Part shown: piece by piece, positions 25,179 through 33,577 of the stretch | Position numbering within the stretch: position 1 is the stretch's first letter | Layout: every line of letters starts with the position of its first letter | Source: Streptomyces achromogenes | Lineage (GTDB): Bacteria; Actinomycetota; Actinomycetes; Streptomycetales; Streptomycetaceae | Length of the DNA: 64,000 bases | Direction of reading: 5' to 3' | NCBI RefSeq assembly: GCF_030816715.1 | Contig: NZ_JAUSYH010000001.1 | Span: forward strand, 9,106,507-9,170,506 | The notes under the pieces: model-generated | Databases searched by the model: none | The model's input: the letters and a program-made list of their open reading frames with translations, nothing else | What the model was told of the DNA's origin: nothing | Translations under genes and position numbers: made by a program

Positions 25179-25979
25179 TCAACCGATGCGCCGTGGGGAA
25201 ACGCCCAGGACGAGCTTCTCCAGCGCTTCCCGGACCGGGCCGAACGTCGCTACCCAGGTCTCGATCAGGTAGATCTCGCCGGTCTCGTCGATACCGAGGA
25301 AAAACCGGCCCTCGTCGAGCTCACCGATGGGGAAGATGTCCCGCCCAACCGTCGAGCTCCAGTCTGCGAATCGATCCTCCTCGCCCACCGCGAGTTCGGG
25401 ATCAAAGGTGAAGGGCGCCCTGGCGCAGGTGATGCCTGGCCCGCTGATCTGTACGTCCAAGCCTCCGAACTCAGTCAAGAATCGTTCGGCGGCCTCATGC
25501 ATCCGGACCAGTTCAGTTGCCTCCAGCATCTCGCGCCACTGCTGAATCGGGACGCGTCGCCCTGGCATCCATCCGGCCGCACACAGCGTTTCCTCGACCT
25601 CGCCGGCATCCCGCCGAGTCGCCACATCCGCTTCAACCCACGCCTGGTCCACGGGCACGTTCTCAGGCCAGCCCGGCCGCCACTGGGCCAGCCACTCGTC
25701 GAAGTCCTCGCGCAGGAACTGGCGCTCTACGGGCTTGAGTCGCACCTGCGGCCGCGCATCGGCCCACCAGACCTCGAACTCCGCCACGGTCCCTACCGTC
25801 GGCCAGCGCTCCGCGGCGGCCGGAAGTAGCAGCACGTCGACGAACCCTACAACCGTAAGGCCGATGTCAATGAAGATCCCCGTCGCACCCGGATTCGGGA
25901 CCGCGGTTACCGTCCCCGAAAGCCTCTGTCCCGATCGCAAGCCTCTCCGGGCCTGGATCCACTCTTCGACGCTGACCAT
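25179..25979 (-). CDS. S1-like domain fused to SUKH-3 immunity domain
   Basis: 266 residues from ATG 25979 (an ATG also exists at 25988). Residues about 12-70 look like an S1/OB RNA-binding domain: GQRLSGTVTAVPNPGATGIF, IDIGLTVVGFVDVLLLP. A linker with WVEADVATRRDAGEV leads into a SUKH-3 domain from about 125: LCAAGWMPGRRVPIQQWREM, AAERFLTEFGGLDVQISGPG, FPIGELDEGRFFLGIDETGE, IYLIETWVATFGPVREALEK. SUKH proteins neutralise polymorphic toxins, mostly nucleases and deaminases (family knowledge). No toxin is recognisable next to it, so it is an orphan immunity gene, possibly left behind by mobile-element activity. Confidence 0.75.
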   Translation of the reverse strand: MVSVEEWIQARRGLRSGQRLSGTVTAVPNPGATGIFIDIGLTVVGFVDVLLLPAAAERWPTVGTVAEFEVWWADARPQVRLKPVERQFLREDFDEWLAQWRPGWPENVPVDQAWVEADVATRRDAGEVEETLCAAGWMPGRRVPIQQWREMLEATELVRMHEAAERFLTEFGGLDVQISGPGITCARAPFTFDPELAVGEEDRFADWSSTVGRDIFPIGELDEGRFFLGIDETGEIYLIETWVATFGPVREALEKLVLGVSPRRIG

Positions 25980-26121
25980 GAAGCACATTCTCGCAGCGGA
26001 ATCAGCGCAACGGGATGATGCGCCTGCAACAGTGCTGTTGTCACGATGCCAGACGTGTCAGCAGGTCAGCCCCACCCGACGAAGGGCAGTAGCAACTCGA
26101 ACTGGCGGAAGAAACGCCGCG

Positions 26122-26244
26122 ATGTACGCAGGCAAGCACACCGGCCGCGCGGTCCTCGCCGGGCCGCAACACGCCACGGTGCCGTCCATCAACGGCCGCC
26201 GCGCCGGACGGCCGGGCACCAGCACCCTGGGGCGGGCGGCATGA
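26122..26244 (+). CDS. Small hypothetical protein
   Basis: A 40-codon frame from ATG 26122, rich in Arg, Gly and Ala, whose stop overlaps the ATG of the next short gene (ATGA). The overlap is the main reason to record it. No family recognised; it may be the tail of a larger lost gene from an integrative element. Confidence 0.3.
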   Translation: MYAGKHTGRAVLAGPQHATVPSINGRRAGRPGTSTLGRAA

Positions 26245-26393
26245 GCGAAACCACCACCGCCGACCCGGGCACCTGGATCCGGGGCATCACGATCCGCCAG
26301 CCCTGGACGACCTGCATCCTCGCCGGGAAGGACGTGGAGAACAGGCCGGCCCACTGGCTTATGGGCAGCTCAGCAGTGATTCGTGGGGTCTGA
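26241..26393 (+). pseudogene. ASCH-domain protein, N-terminal fragment
   Basis: Reads TWIRGITIRQPWTTCILAGK, DVENRPAHW. The motif IRxPWxxxIxxGxKxVENR is characteristic of ASCH domains (RNA-binding/PUA-like, common on phages and integrative elements). After VENRPAHW the sequence no longer resembles the family and stops within 15 residues, so about two thirds of the domain is missing. Confidence 0.6.
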
Positions 26394-26563
26394 TCTGCTC
26401 TTTTGTGTGGTGGACATGTCCTTCTGGGGCTGATGTTGCCGCCGCGCAGCCGGGCCCCAGACGAAGGCGCGGCCTGCGAGGGATGACACCCCGCCCGACT
26501 TGGCCTCGGAGTCCTATAGCCCAGACACCAGCCGCAAAGGAGAGGGTGATCACGCGCTCGCCG

Positions 26564-26770
26564 CCGTGGTGGCTTTCTCGTCGTGCTCGCGCAGTGGCGG
26601 GCGAGGGGTGCTTGGCCCTTCTTCGTGCCGGTGGTGAGGGCCATGGCCAGCATGTCCTCGTCGGTGACGCCAGCTTCGCTGATGGTCTTGCCGCGCTTGC
26701 GGGCGGACTCATGGTCTTCGAGGGCGCGGTCGCGGATGTACGCGCTCCATGCCGGACATGGCCGCCACGT
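26564..26770 (-). pseudogene. Unidentified gene remnant
   Basis: Minus-strand reading CPAWSAYIRDRALEDHESAR, KRGKTISEAGVTDEDMLAMA, LTTGTKKG has protein-like composition, and after a frame change ends REHDEKATTAASA and a stop. I do not recognise the family. The charged helix-rich content suits a small DNA-binding or phage-type protein. Confidence 0.35.
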
Positions 26771-26774
26771 GCGG

Positions 26775-27683
26775 TCACTGACCAGTCTTCACACTCGGGC
26801 GGTGAGTGAAGGCGCCTCGGTATGCGGCCGGGGTCATGCCGATCTGGCGGCTCAGGTGCTGGCGGAGCGACTCGCCAGAGCCAAGGCCGCTGCGGCGGGC
26901 CACGTGGTCGACGGTGAGATCGGTGGTCTCCAGAAGTTCGCGGGCCCGGAGCAGTCGCTGCTGGAGCAGCCATTGGAAGGGGGTCACACCAGTCTCGGTT
27001 GTGAAGCGGCGGGTCAGGGTCCGCACACTGACCTTGGCCTGACCGGCCAGGTCTTTTAGAGAGATCGGCTGGTCCAAATGCTGCAGTGCCCAGATGCGGG
27101 CGGCGTCTAGTGAGGAGTCGGTCTTGGCCGGTAGTGGGGTCTGTACGAACTGCGCCTGCCCGCCGTGGCGCACCGGGGTGACGACGGCGGCGCGGGCCGC
27201 CGTGTTGGCCACGGCCGCGCCGTAGTCAGAGCTGATTAGGTGCAGGCACAGGTCAATCCCGGCGGCCGAGCCGGCACCGGTGACGATCGGTCCGTCCTCG
27301 GCGAACAGCCGGTCGGCGTCCACGCGCACCGAAGGGAAGGCGCGCTGCAGTTCTTCGGCCAGGGCCCAGTGGGTGGTGGCAGCGCGGCCGTCGAGGAGCC
27401 CGGCCTGTGCGAGGACGAAGGCGCCGCTGCAGATCGAGGCAACGCGCTTGCCTGCGGCGGCCGCCTCCCGCAGGGCATCCAGCGCGGCTGGCTCGGCGTC
27501 GTGCCGGCTGGCGGTTGAGGGGACGATCACTGTGTCCGCCTCCGCGACCGCCTGAAGGCCGTGCCGGATCACCACCTCGATGCCACCGGAGGCGGCGACT
27601 GTACCGGGCATGGCGGTGCACACCGTCACCTCGTAGCCGGGGTGTCCCTCGAGTTCGGCGGCGCCGAGCAGCGTCGACGGCAT
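26775..27683 (-). CDS. GlxA-family (DJ-1/PfpI plus AraC) regulator, 5' frameshift
   Basis: 302 residues from ATG 27683. The N-terminal half is DJ-1/PfpI-like with RVASICSGAFVLAQAGLLDG, RAATTHWALAEELQ and GIDLCLHLI. The C-terminal AraC domain has ISLKDLAGQAKVSVRTLTRR, FTTETGVTPFQWLLQQRLLR and VARRSGLGSGESLRQHLSRQ. Family members normally start about 18 residues earlier; a matching start, MHRVAVLAVPAVS, is present at 27736 but in a different frame, one base off. So either the gene has a frameshift or translation starts inside the first beta strand. It is divergent from the NAD(P)-binding protein at 27885. Confidence 0.8.
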   Translation of the reverse strand: MPSTLLGAAELEGHPGYEVTVCTAMPGTVAASGGIEVVIRHGLQAVAEADTVIVPSTASRHDAEPAALDALREAAAAGKRVASICSGAFVLAQAGLLDGRAATTHWALAEELQRAFPSVRVDADRLFAEDGPIVTGAGSAAGIDLCLHLISSDYGAAVANTAARAAVVTPVRHGGQAQFVQTPLPAKTDSSLDAARIWALQHLDQPISLKDLAGQAKVSVRTLTRRFTTETGVTPFQWLLQQRLLRARELLETTDLTVDHVARRSGLGSGESLRQHLSRQIGMTPAAYRGAFTHRPSVKTGQ

Positions 27684-27884
27684 GGACAGGTCGAAGGGCT
27701 TACCGCGGGGACGGCCAGCACGGCGACACGATGCATGGCTAGATCCTTGGATCTCGTGGCTTTCAGGCCACTGACCCTACCCTGCGGCCGCACGGCACAG
27801 TTGGCCAAGCGGTCGGGGCCCCGCGAACCACGTTTCCCTCTTCAGGGAAGCGTTCCATTTTTGACGGATAACGGAGACAACGTC

Positions 27885-28781
27885 ATGGCTGAATCAGTCG
27901 TCATCGGGGCAGGCGCGACAGGGGTCGCGACCGCCAGGCAACTGGCCGACAGCGGCAAGCGGGTCCGCCTCATTACCCGCAGCGGCAGCGGCCCTGACCA
28001 CCCCGGCATCGAACGGATCGCCCTGGACGCGGGCCGGACCGACGAACTGGCCGAGGCACTGGCCGGAGCGACCACGGTCTTCAACGCCGCCATGACCGCC
28101 TACCAGACTTGGCCAGAGACCATGCCACCGTTGTTCGCTTCGATCCTCGCCGCGACCGAGCGGGCCGGGGCCGACTACGTGATGCTCGGTAACCACTACG
28201 GCTATCAGCAGACCACCGGGCCAGTCACCGAGCGCACCCCGATGGTCCCGAACACCCGAAAGGGCCGAGTGAGGGCCGAGCTGTGGCGGCAGGCCAAGGA
28301 TGCCCACGACGAAGGGCGGCTGCGGGCCACGGAAGTGCGAGTTGGCCAGTACCTGGGCCCAGGCGCAGTCTCGGCGTTCACGCTGCTGGTCGCGCCTCGG
28401 GTCCGCGAAGGTGAACTGGCTCTCGTCCATGGCAACCCCGATACGGCGCATTCGTTTTCGTACACCGAGGACGTCGCAGCGGCACTGGTGGCGGTCAGCG
28501 GCGACGAGCGGACCTGGGGCCGGGCCTGGCACGCCCCGGTCATCACCACAACCCTGCGCCAGGCCGCGACCGGCCTCGCCGAACTCCACGGAACGCCCGA
28601 ACCGCGGTTGGAGCCGCTCACCGAACGGGACCTGACACTGCTGGCTTTCACCGATCCACTGTGGCGGGAGTTCGCCGAGATGAGTTACATGTCCGAGCGT
28701 CCGTTCATCGTGGACGACAGCGATATCCGCGACACCTTCGGACTCAAGCCTTCGACCCTCAGCGAAGCGCTGAAGGCCTGA
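27885..28781 (+). CDS. NAD(P)-dependent epimerase/dehydratase-like protein
   Basis: 298 residues from ATG 27885 with ACGGAGAC upstream. N-terminal VVIGAGATGVATARQLADSG is the GxGxxGxxxA nucleotide-binding loop, followed by VRLITRSG. Further extended-SDR segments: ADYVMLGNHYGYQQ in the place of the YxxxK region, TEVRVGQYLGPGA and HSFSYTEDVAAALVAVSGDE. It lacks an obvious Tyr-x3-Lys pair, so it may bind rather than convert a substrate. It is divergent from the GlxA regulator, which is the likely controller. Confidence 0.8.
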   Translation: MAESVVIGAGATGVATARQLADSGKRVRLITRSGSGPDHPGIERIALDAGRTDELAEALAGATTVFNAAMTAYQTWPETMPPLFASILAATERAGADYVMLGNHYGYQQTTGPVTERTPMVPNTRKGRVRAELWRQAKDAHDEGRLRATEVRVGQYLGPGAVSAFTLLVAPRVREGELALVHGNPDTAHSFSYTEDVAAALVAVSGDERTWGRAWHAPVITTTLRQAATGLAELHGTPEPRLEPLTERDLTLLAFTDPLWREFAEMSYMSERPFIVDDSDIRDTFGLKPSTLSEALKA

Positions 28782-28791
28782 CGCTGCGGTG

Positions 28792-28816
28792 GGCGGGCCG
28801 GGGCTTCCGGCCCGCC
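28792..28816 (+). terminator. Hairpin terminator
   Basis: GGCGGGCCGG, loop GGCTT, CCGGCCCGCC: a perfect 10-bp stem starting 10 bases after the stop of the epimerase-like gene. Confidence 0.75.
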
Positions 28817-29112
28817 TCCACTTGGACGTGCGGTGCGACGTGCCCGACGATCGCCGCACGGTCCCGCGCTGCGCAGGAGCGTGTCAGACCGAGGTCCGCG
28901 ACGCGCCCACGTTCATCCGAGGTCGGTGAGGTCCTGGAAGTTCTTCTCGCTTCTCCGTCCGCGAGCAATCGGTGGCATCCGCCGGGCTGCGGGGGCGGGA
29001 TACGGCGGCGGCCGGTCCCAGGTCGACGCAGTGAAACCGCTCAGGACTTCGGCGTTCTTCAGCACGTCCAGGAGGTCAGGACGCCCTAGCGGCGTGCGAC
29101 CTCCTCCTTAGA
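28817..29112. other. No gene recognised between terminator and IS5
   Basis: About 300 bases. The minus strand has protein-like pieces (DLLDVLKNAEVLSGFTAST, and SEKNFQDLTDLG before a stop at about 28917) that may be the tail of a lost gene, but no family was recognised. Confidence 0.3.
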
Positions 29113-29993
29113 GGCCCTAACAAAGGCGTTGGACGTGTCGGTGGGTGATGAGGCAGGTGGCGAGACCGAGGAAGGCTTCGTGGATGTCGTCGCGTCGTTC
29201 CCATCGGATGCGCAAGCGGCGGAAGCCGTGCAGCCAGGAGATGGTGCGTTCGACCACCCACCGGAAGGTGCCCAGGCCGGTGCCGTGCGGCTGACCGCGT
29301 TCGGCGATCGCCGGGCGGATGCCTCGCTCGCGCAGGAGTCGGCGGTACTTGTCGTGGTCGTAGCCGCGGTCCGCGAACAGCGTGTCGGGCCGTCGACGGG
29401 GTCGTCCAACGGTGCCGGCCACTGCTGGGATCTTGTCGAGCAGGGGCAGGAGTTGGGTGACGTCGTTGCGGTTTCCGCCGGTCAGGGACACCGCGAGCGG
29501 GATGCCCTGGCCGTCGGTGATGACGTGGTGCTTGCTGCCCGGCCGTGCGCGGTCGACCGGGCTGGGACCGCTTTTGGGCCCCGGCGTGCGGCCCGGACGT
29601 GGGAGGAGTCGATCACCGCCCTCGACCAGTCGAGCTGGTTCTTCGACCGCAGCTTCTTCAGCAGAAGCGCGTGCAGTTGGTCCCAGACGCCGGCCTCGTT
29701 CCAGGCAGCCAGGCGCCGCCAGCAGGTCATGCCGGAGCCGAAGCCCAGTTCCTGCGGCAGGTACTCCCACTGGATGCCGGTATGCAGGACGAACAGGATC
29801 CCGCACAGCGTCTGCCGGTCCGGCACCCTCGGCCGGCCCTCGACCTGCTTTGGCCCAGGCTCTGGCAGTAACGGCTCGATGAGCGACCACAGTTCATCCG
29901 AGACGATCCACGGCCTCGACTGTCTCTTCCTCACGGCCACACCAACGATCCAGCAGGCCGACAGTCACATGATCAATAGCTTTTGTTAGAGCC
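29113..29993 (-). mobile_element. IS5-family element (IS427-type)
   Basis: About 881 bp. Imperfect inverted repeats: GGCCCTAACAAAGGC (29113-29127) and GGCTCTAACAAAAGC (reverse of 29979-29993). One transposase, read on the minus strand in two overlapping frames, fills the element. Confidence 0.85.
29117..29940 (-). CDS. IS5-family transposase with probable -1 programmed frameshift
   Basis: The first frame from ATG 29940 gives VSDELWSLIEPLLPEPGPKQ, CGILFVLHTGIQWEYLPQEL and DWSRAVIDSSHVRAARRGPK (first D). Homology then moves to the -1 frame: SKHHVITDGQGIPLAVSLTG (second D), LFADRGYDHDKYRRLLRERG, and WVVERTISWLHGFRRLRIRW (E) ending in the terminal repeat. At the switch the mRNA has C CCA AAA (complement of 29572-29578), a canonical slippery heptamer for -1 slippage, as known for this IS group. 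I annotate it as one fused product; a simple frameshift mutation is the alternative. Confidence 0.8.
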
Positions 29994-30069
29994 AGTTACT
30001 CCCATGGTGGTGCTCCTTCTCGGGCGGGTGCCGTGCCGGGTTCCCCTGCGGCAGCCGGGTCGATGTGCC

Positions 30070-30111
30070 GGTCATGACGCTACTGGCTGAGTATAGAAAA
30101 GTAAACTCAGA
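30070..30111. repeat. Duplicate of the HxlR control region (copy 1)
   Basis: 42 bases identical to 32771-32812, including GGTCATGACGCTACTGG and the operator-like CTGAGTAT-N8-AAACTCAG (30087-30110). Homology continues more weakly through GCATGGATGCGAGGA-like sequence at 30125-30142. It is a degenerate second copy of the HxlR promoter and gene start. Confidence 0.85.
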
Positions 30112-30129
30112 TGGGGTGATATCAGCCTC

Positions 30130-30230
30130 ATGGATGCGAGGAGGCCCTTCAGGGCATCGGAGATGGGCCCCATCTCGACCGGGGACGTCCAACGGCGCAA
30201 TCGCCCCGGGCCCTGGAGGCCGGGGGTGAG
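30130..30230 (+). pseudogene. HxlR N-terminal remnant
   Basis: Starts ATGGATGCGAGGA like the intact HxlR gene at 32831, and for about 100 bases has scattered matches (CTTCAGG, CGGGGAC, GGTGAGA, GTGG) in the same order, but the winged-helix coding sequence is lost. It shows that a whole HxlR unit was once duplicated here. Confidence 0.5.
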
Positions 30231-30460
30231 AGGTGGTCCGCTCTGATCCAGTGCGAGGTCGTGCAGTCGGTGAGGTGCTCGGTCACAAGGCGGCTGCTGG
30301 AGGGAACGCCGATGACGAGAGCAGGATCGAAACCGGACGGGCGCAGGGCGAGCTGCCGTGTCGCGGTGATGAGTTCGACCTGGAGCTTGGGGTACCGGCG
30401 GCGAACGCGTCCCAGGGCGGGGGGGCGAAGGCGGTGCCGCAGCCCCGCCGTGGCCGCCGG
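30230..30460 (-). pseudogene. LysR-type regulator fragment
   Basis: The minus strand encodes GRVRRRYPKLQVELITATRQ, LALRPSGFDPALVIGVPSSS, RLVTEHLTDC. This is the start of a LysR substrate-binding domain (the YPxLxVEL strand, the FDxAxxxG strand and the V-EHL segment). The DNA-binding domain and the rest are missing. Confidence 0.6.
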
Positions 30461-30600
30461 TAAGCTCGTCGAGGCGCTCCGCGCCTTGTGCAAGGATCTT
30501 GAGGTGCCTGGTGCCTACCCCTCAAGCCCGCGGCGCCGACGCCGAGTCAAGGAACGTGATGGCCACGACAGCCAGGTCCGCGGGGACGAGATGACGAGCC

Positions 30601-31617
30601 ATGCCTGACACCGCTGCGGGCGAGGTTCTCGCCGACGTCTACCGGGGCGTCGGCCGCATCCTGTTGAACCGGCCCAAGGCGCTCAACGCCCTGACCACGG
30701 ACATGGTCGCCGCCATCGACCGTGCGCTCGCCTCATGGGAGCAGGCACCGCTGTCCGCTGTGGTGCTCGCCAGTACCAGCACGAAGGCGTTCTGCGCCGG
30801 TGGGGACATCCGGACGATCCGCGAGCACAGCCTCGCGGGCGATGTCGAGGCCAGTGAGCGGTTCTTCGCCTCCGAGTACCGGCTCAACGCCCGGATCGCC
30901 GGGTATCCCGTGCCGGTTGTGTCGCTCATCGACGGCCTGTGCATGGGCGGCGGTCTGGGGCTGTCGGTCCACGGCGGCTTCCGTGTCGTCACCGAGCGCG
31001 CGGTGCTGGCGATGCCCGAGACCGGGATCGGGTTCTTCCCGGACATCGGGGCGAGCTACTTCCTGCCGACGCTGCCCGGAGCGATCGGCATGTACCTGGG
31101 GCTGACCGGGCAGCGGATCGACGCGGCCGATGCCCTGTACGCGGGGCTGGCCACGCATTTCGTTCCCTCGGACCAGCTGGACACGGTCGGGGAAGCCCTG
31201 GCCGACAGCCCCGACGAGCCGGTCGACGTCGTCCTGAACCGTCTCGCCGGCCGATCCCCGGTGGCGCAGAGCAGGCTGGCGGAGGTACGCGGGGACGTGG
31301 ACTGGGCTTTCGGCGCGCCGACCCTCGGCGAGATCGACAAACGCCTGCGCCAACGCGACACCCCTTGGGCGGCAGCCGCGTTGGGTGCCCTGGAGTCCGC
31401 CTCGCCGCAGAGCCTGGAGATCACCCATGCCTTGTTGGCCCGGGGCAGGCAGCGCACCTTGCACGAGTGCCTGGAGGCCGAACTCGCCCTCACGCGCACG
31501 ACCATCCGCACGCCGGACTTCCTGGAGGGCGTCCGCGCCGCCCTGGTCGACAGGGACCGCGCTCCCACCTGGCAACGTGCGTCGCTCGGCGGGCGGACGA
31601 TGCCGTCCGTCCTGTGA
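30601..31617 (+). CDS. Enoyl-CoA hydratase/3-hydroxyisobutyryl-CoA hydrolase family
   Basis: 338 residues, the length of 3-hydroxyisobutyryl-CoA hydrolases (HIBCH). Crotonase oxyanion-hole segments are KAFCAGGDIRTIREH and GLCMGGGLGLSVHGGFRVVT; the catalytic region AMPETGIGFFPDIGASYFLP contains the HIBCH-type Glu and Asp. The C-terminal ECH_2 domain ends FLEGVRAALVDRDRAPTWQR. HIBCH removes CoA in valine catabolism, giving 3-hydroxyisobutyrate; other beta-hydroxyacyl-CoA substrates are possible. Convergent with the MDR gene at 31657. Regulatory remnants lie just upstream. Confidence 0.88.
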   Translation: MPDTAAGEVLADVYRGVGRILLNRPKALNALTTDMVAAIDRALASWEQAPLSAVVLASTSTKAFCAGGDIRTIREHSLAGDVEASERFFASEYRLNARIAGYPVPVVSLIDGLCMGGGLGLSVHGGFRVVTERAVLAMPETGIGFFPDIGASYFLPTLPGAIGMYLGLTGQRIDAADALYAGLATHFVPSDQLDTVGEALADSPDEPVDVVLNRLAGRSPVAQSRLAEVRGDVDWAFGAPTLGEIDKRLRQRDTPWAAAALGALESASPQSLEITHALLARGRQRTLHECLEAELALTRTTIRTPDFLEGVRAALVDRDRAPTWQRASLGGRTMPSVL

Positions 31618-31656
31618 TGACCGTGCCGGAACGGAGGGGCTGTTGCCGGCCGCGTC

Positions 31657-32670
31657 TCAGTCGGTGCCGGGGACCATGGAGACCACGACCTTGCCGGCCT
31701 TGGTGCGGCCCTGCTCGACATATGCCATCGCCTCGAGGGTCTGGTCGAAGGGGAAAGTGCTGTCGATGACCGGGCGGAGTTTCCCGCTGTCGTAGAGGGC
31801 GCTGAGTTTGCGCAGTTGGGAGCCGTTGGCCTGCATGAAGAGGAACTCGTAGCGCACGCCCAGCGCCTTGGCCCGCTTGCGGACCTTGCGGCTGAGGGTG
31901 TTCATGACCAGGCCCAGGACGGAGGGGGCGCCGAGCTGCCTGGCGAAACCGGCGTCGGGCGGGCCGACAACGCTGACGGCCAGACCGCCGGGCTTCAGCA
32001 CGGTCAGCGACTTCTCCAGGTTCGCCCCGCCCACGGAGTCCAGCACCAGGTCGTAGCCGGACAGCACCTTCGAGAAGTCCTCCGTGGTGTAGTCGACGAC
32101 GAGGTCGGCGCCGAGGCTCCTGACCAGCTCCTCGTTCCTGGGGTTCGCGGTGGTCGCCACCGTGGCGCCGAGGTGCTTGGCGAGCTGGATGACCGTCGAC
32201 CCCAGGCCTCCGGCTCCGGCGTGGATGAGTACCTTCTGCCCCGGCTTCACGTGCGCGCGGTCGACGAGGACCTGCCAGGCGGTCAGGGCCACCAGCGGCA
32301 CCGCGGCCGCCTCCTCCAGGGACAGCGAGGCCGGCTTGGGCGCGACATCGTCGACGTCGATCGCGATGAACTCCGCGAAGCCTCCCACGCGCAGGTCGCG
32401 CGGACGGGCGTAGACCTCGTCGCCGACCTCGAAGCCGCGGACGGCGGAACCGACCCGCGTCACAACGCCCGCCACGTCGTGGCCGAGCACGAACGGGCGC
32501 TTGTACTTCAGGAGCTGCTTGAACTCCCCGTTGCGGACCATCTTGTCCAGCGGGTTGATGCCGGCGGCGCTCACTCTGACCAGGACGTCGCGGTCCCCGA
32601 CGGCGGGCTCGGGTACCTCCGCGGCGCGTACGCCGTCCTTGCCGTACTTCTCGACGACGAAGGCCTTCAT
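31657..32670 (-). CDS. NADP-dependent MDR oxidoreductase (zinc-free quinone reductase type)
   Basis: 337 residues. N-terminal GroES-like domain: VRVSAAGINPLDKMVRNGEF, FVLGHDVAGVVTRVGSAVRG and FEVGDEVYARP. Nucleotide-binding: GQKVLIHAGAGGLGSTVIQL, LGATVATTANPRNEELVRSL, GADLVVDYTTEDFSKVL. No zinc-binding cysteines, so quinone or enone reductase type. It is divergent from the HxlR gene and almost certainly its target; HxlR regulators commonly control such electrophile-detoxifying reductases. Confidence 0.9.
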   Translation of the reverse strand: MKAFVVEKYGKDGVRAAEVPEPAVGDRDVLVRVSAAGINPLDKMVRNGEFKQLLKYKRPFVLGHDVAGVVTRVGSAVRGFEVGDEVYARPRDLRVGGFAEFIAIDVDDVAPKPASLSLEEAAAVPLVALTAWQVLVDRAHVKPGQKVLIHAGAGGLGSTVIQLAKHLGATVATTANPRNEELVRSLGADLVVDYTTEDFSKVLSGYDLVLDSVGGANLEKSLTVLKPGGLAVSVVGPPDAGFARQLGAPSVLGLVMNTLSRKVRKRAKALGVRYEFLFMQANGSQLRKLSALYDSGKLRPVIDSTFPFDQTLEAMAYVEQGRTKAGKVVVSMVPGTD

Positions 32671-32770
32671 GCCGGCCGCCTTTCTGTGTGGGTGTTTCGG
32701 TGCTCGATGTGATGCTTCGGGCAGGTCCCCTTGTGCGCCCCGTTTCTCGCGTGCGGCCGGGGGAGCTGCT

Positions 32771-32812
32771 GGTCATGACGCTACTGGCTGAGTATAGAAA
32801 AGTAAACTCAGA
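32771..32812. promoter_or_regulatory. HxlR operator/promoter between divergent genes
   Basis: CTGAGTAT-N8-AAACTCAG (32788-32811; N8 = AGAAAAGT) is an interrupted palindrome with 7 of 8 matching bases per arm, AT-rich against a GC-rich background, midway between the MDR gene (minus) and HxlR (plus). The 42-base block is repeated at 30070-30111. Confidence 0.75.
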
Positions 32813-32830
32813 AGAGGTTAGTATCACTGC

Positions 32831-33340
32831 ATGGATGCGAGGACCGAAACTCTTCAGGACGCCGGCAGGGACCCCCGCCTGGACCGGGACACGTCGAACT
32901 GCTCGATCGCCCGGACCCTTGAGGTCGTGGGTGAGAAGTGGACGATCCTGATCCTGCGCGAGGTCTGGTACGGATCATCCCGTTTCAGTGAGTTCGAACG
33001 TGTTCTGGGCTGTCCTCGCAACCTCCTCGCGGCGCGGCTCAAGATGCTGGTGGAGGAAGGGATCCTGGCCGCCGAGGCCTACAAGGAGCCGGGCTCGCGG
33101 AGCCGGCCGAAGTACGTGATCACGCCCAAGGGTGCGGATCTGGTCCCGGCCGTGATGGGGCTCCTGCAGTGGGGTGACCGCTACCGCGCCGACCCCGAGG
33201 GCCCGGCCATGCTGTCCCTGCACCGTGGATGCGGCGCGCACGTCGACGCCCAGATCCGCTGCGACCGGGGCCACGCCGTAGAGCCGGAAGACATCGAGAG
33301 CATCCCAGGCCCCGCCTTTCGTCTGAGGCCCGCCGAGTGA
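32831..33340 (+). CDS. HxlR-family transcriptional regulator
   Basis: 169 residues. Winged helix with the family signature CSIARTLEVVGEKWTILILR, EVWYGSSRFSEFERVLGCPR, NLLAARLKMLVEEGILAAEA and YVITPKGADLVPAVMGLLQW GDR. The cysteine before SIARTLEVVG is the redox/electrophile sensor position in this family. The C-terminal extension CGAHVDAQIRCDRGHAVEPE has a further Cys pair that could bind metal or sense thiol stress. Divergent from the MDR oxidoreductase gene. Confidence 0.92.
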   Translation: MDARTETLQDAGRDPRLDRDTSNCSIARTLEVVGEKWTILILREVWYGSSRFSEFERVLGCPRNLLAARLKMLVEEGILAAEAYKEPGSRSRPKYVITPKGADLVPAVMGLLQWGDRYRADPEGPAMLSLHRGCGAHVDAQIRCDRGHAVEPEDIESIPGPAFRLRPAE

Positions 33341-33392
33341 CCTGAGCGCGGTGGCGCCAGGAGCTCGAGGGGGTCAGTCTGCCGGGGTGTAC

Positions 33393-33555
33393 TCACACTC
33401 CGCCTGGCCCGGCCTGGTGGAGACGGACCTTTGTGCGGTTGTCGCAGCGGGACATGGAGCACCAGCGGCGGTTGCGGGCAGGGGGAGCGGTCCACGAAGC
33501 GCAGGGCGCATTCGTCCGCACCGCAGACGCGTACCCGCCGGATATAAGACGGTTT
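33393..33555 (-). pseudogene. CGNR zinc-finger protein, C-terminal remnant
   Basis: Minus strand: RVRVCGADECALRFVDRSP, then in a shifted frame RNRRWCSMSRCDNRTKV before a stop. This is the CGNR zinc-finger (CxxxxC...WCSMxxCGNRxKV) at the end of ABATE-type actinomycete regulators. N-terminus missing and frame broken. Confidence 0.65.
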
Positions 33556-33577
33556 GTCGTGCCGAGGAGGCGCGTTG

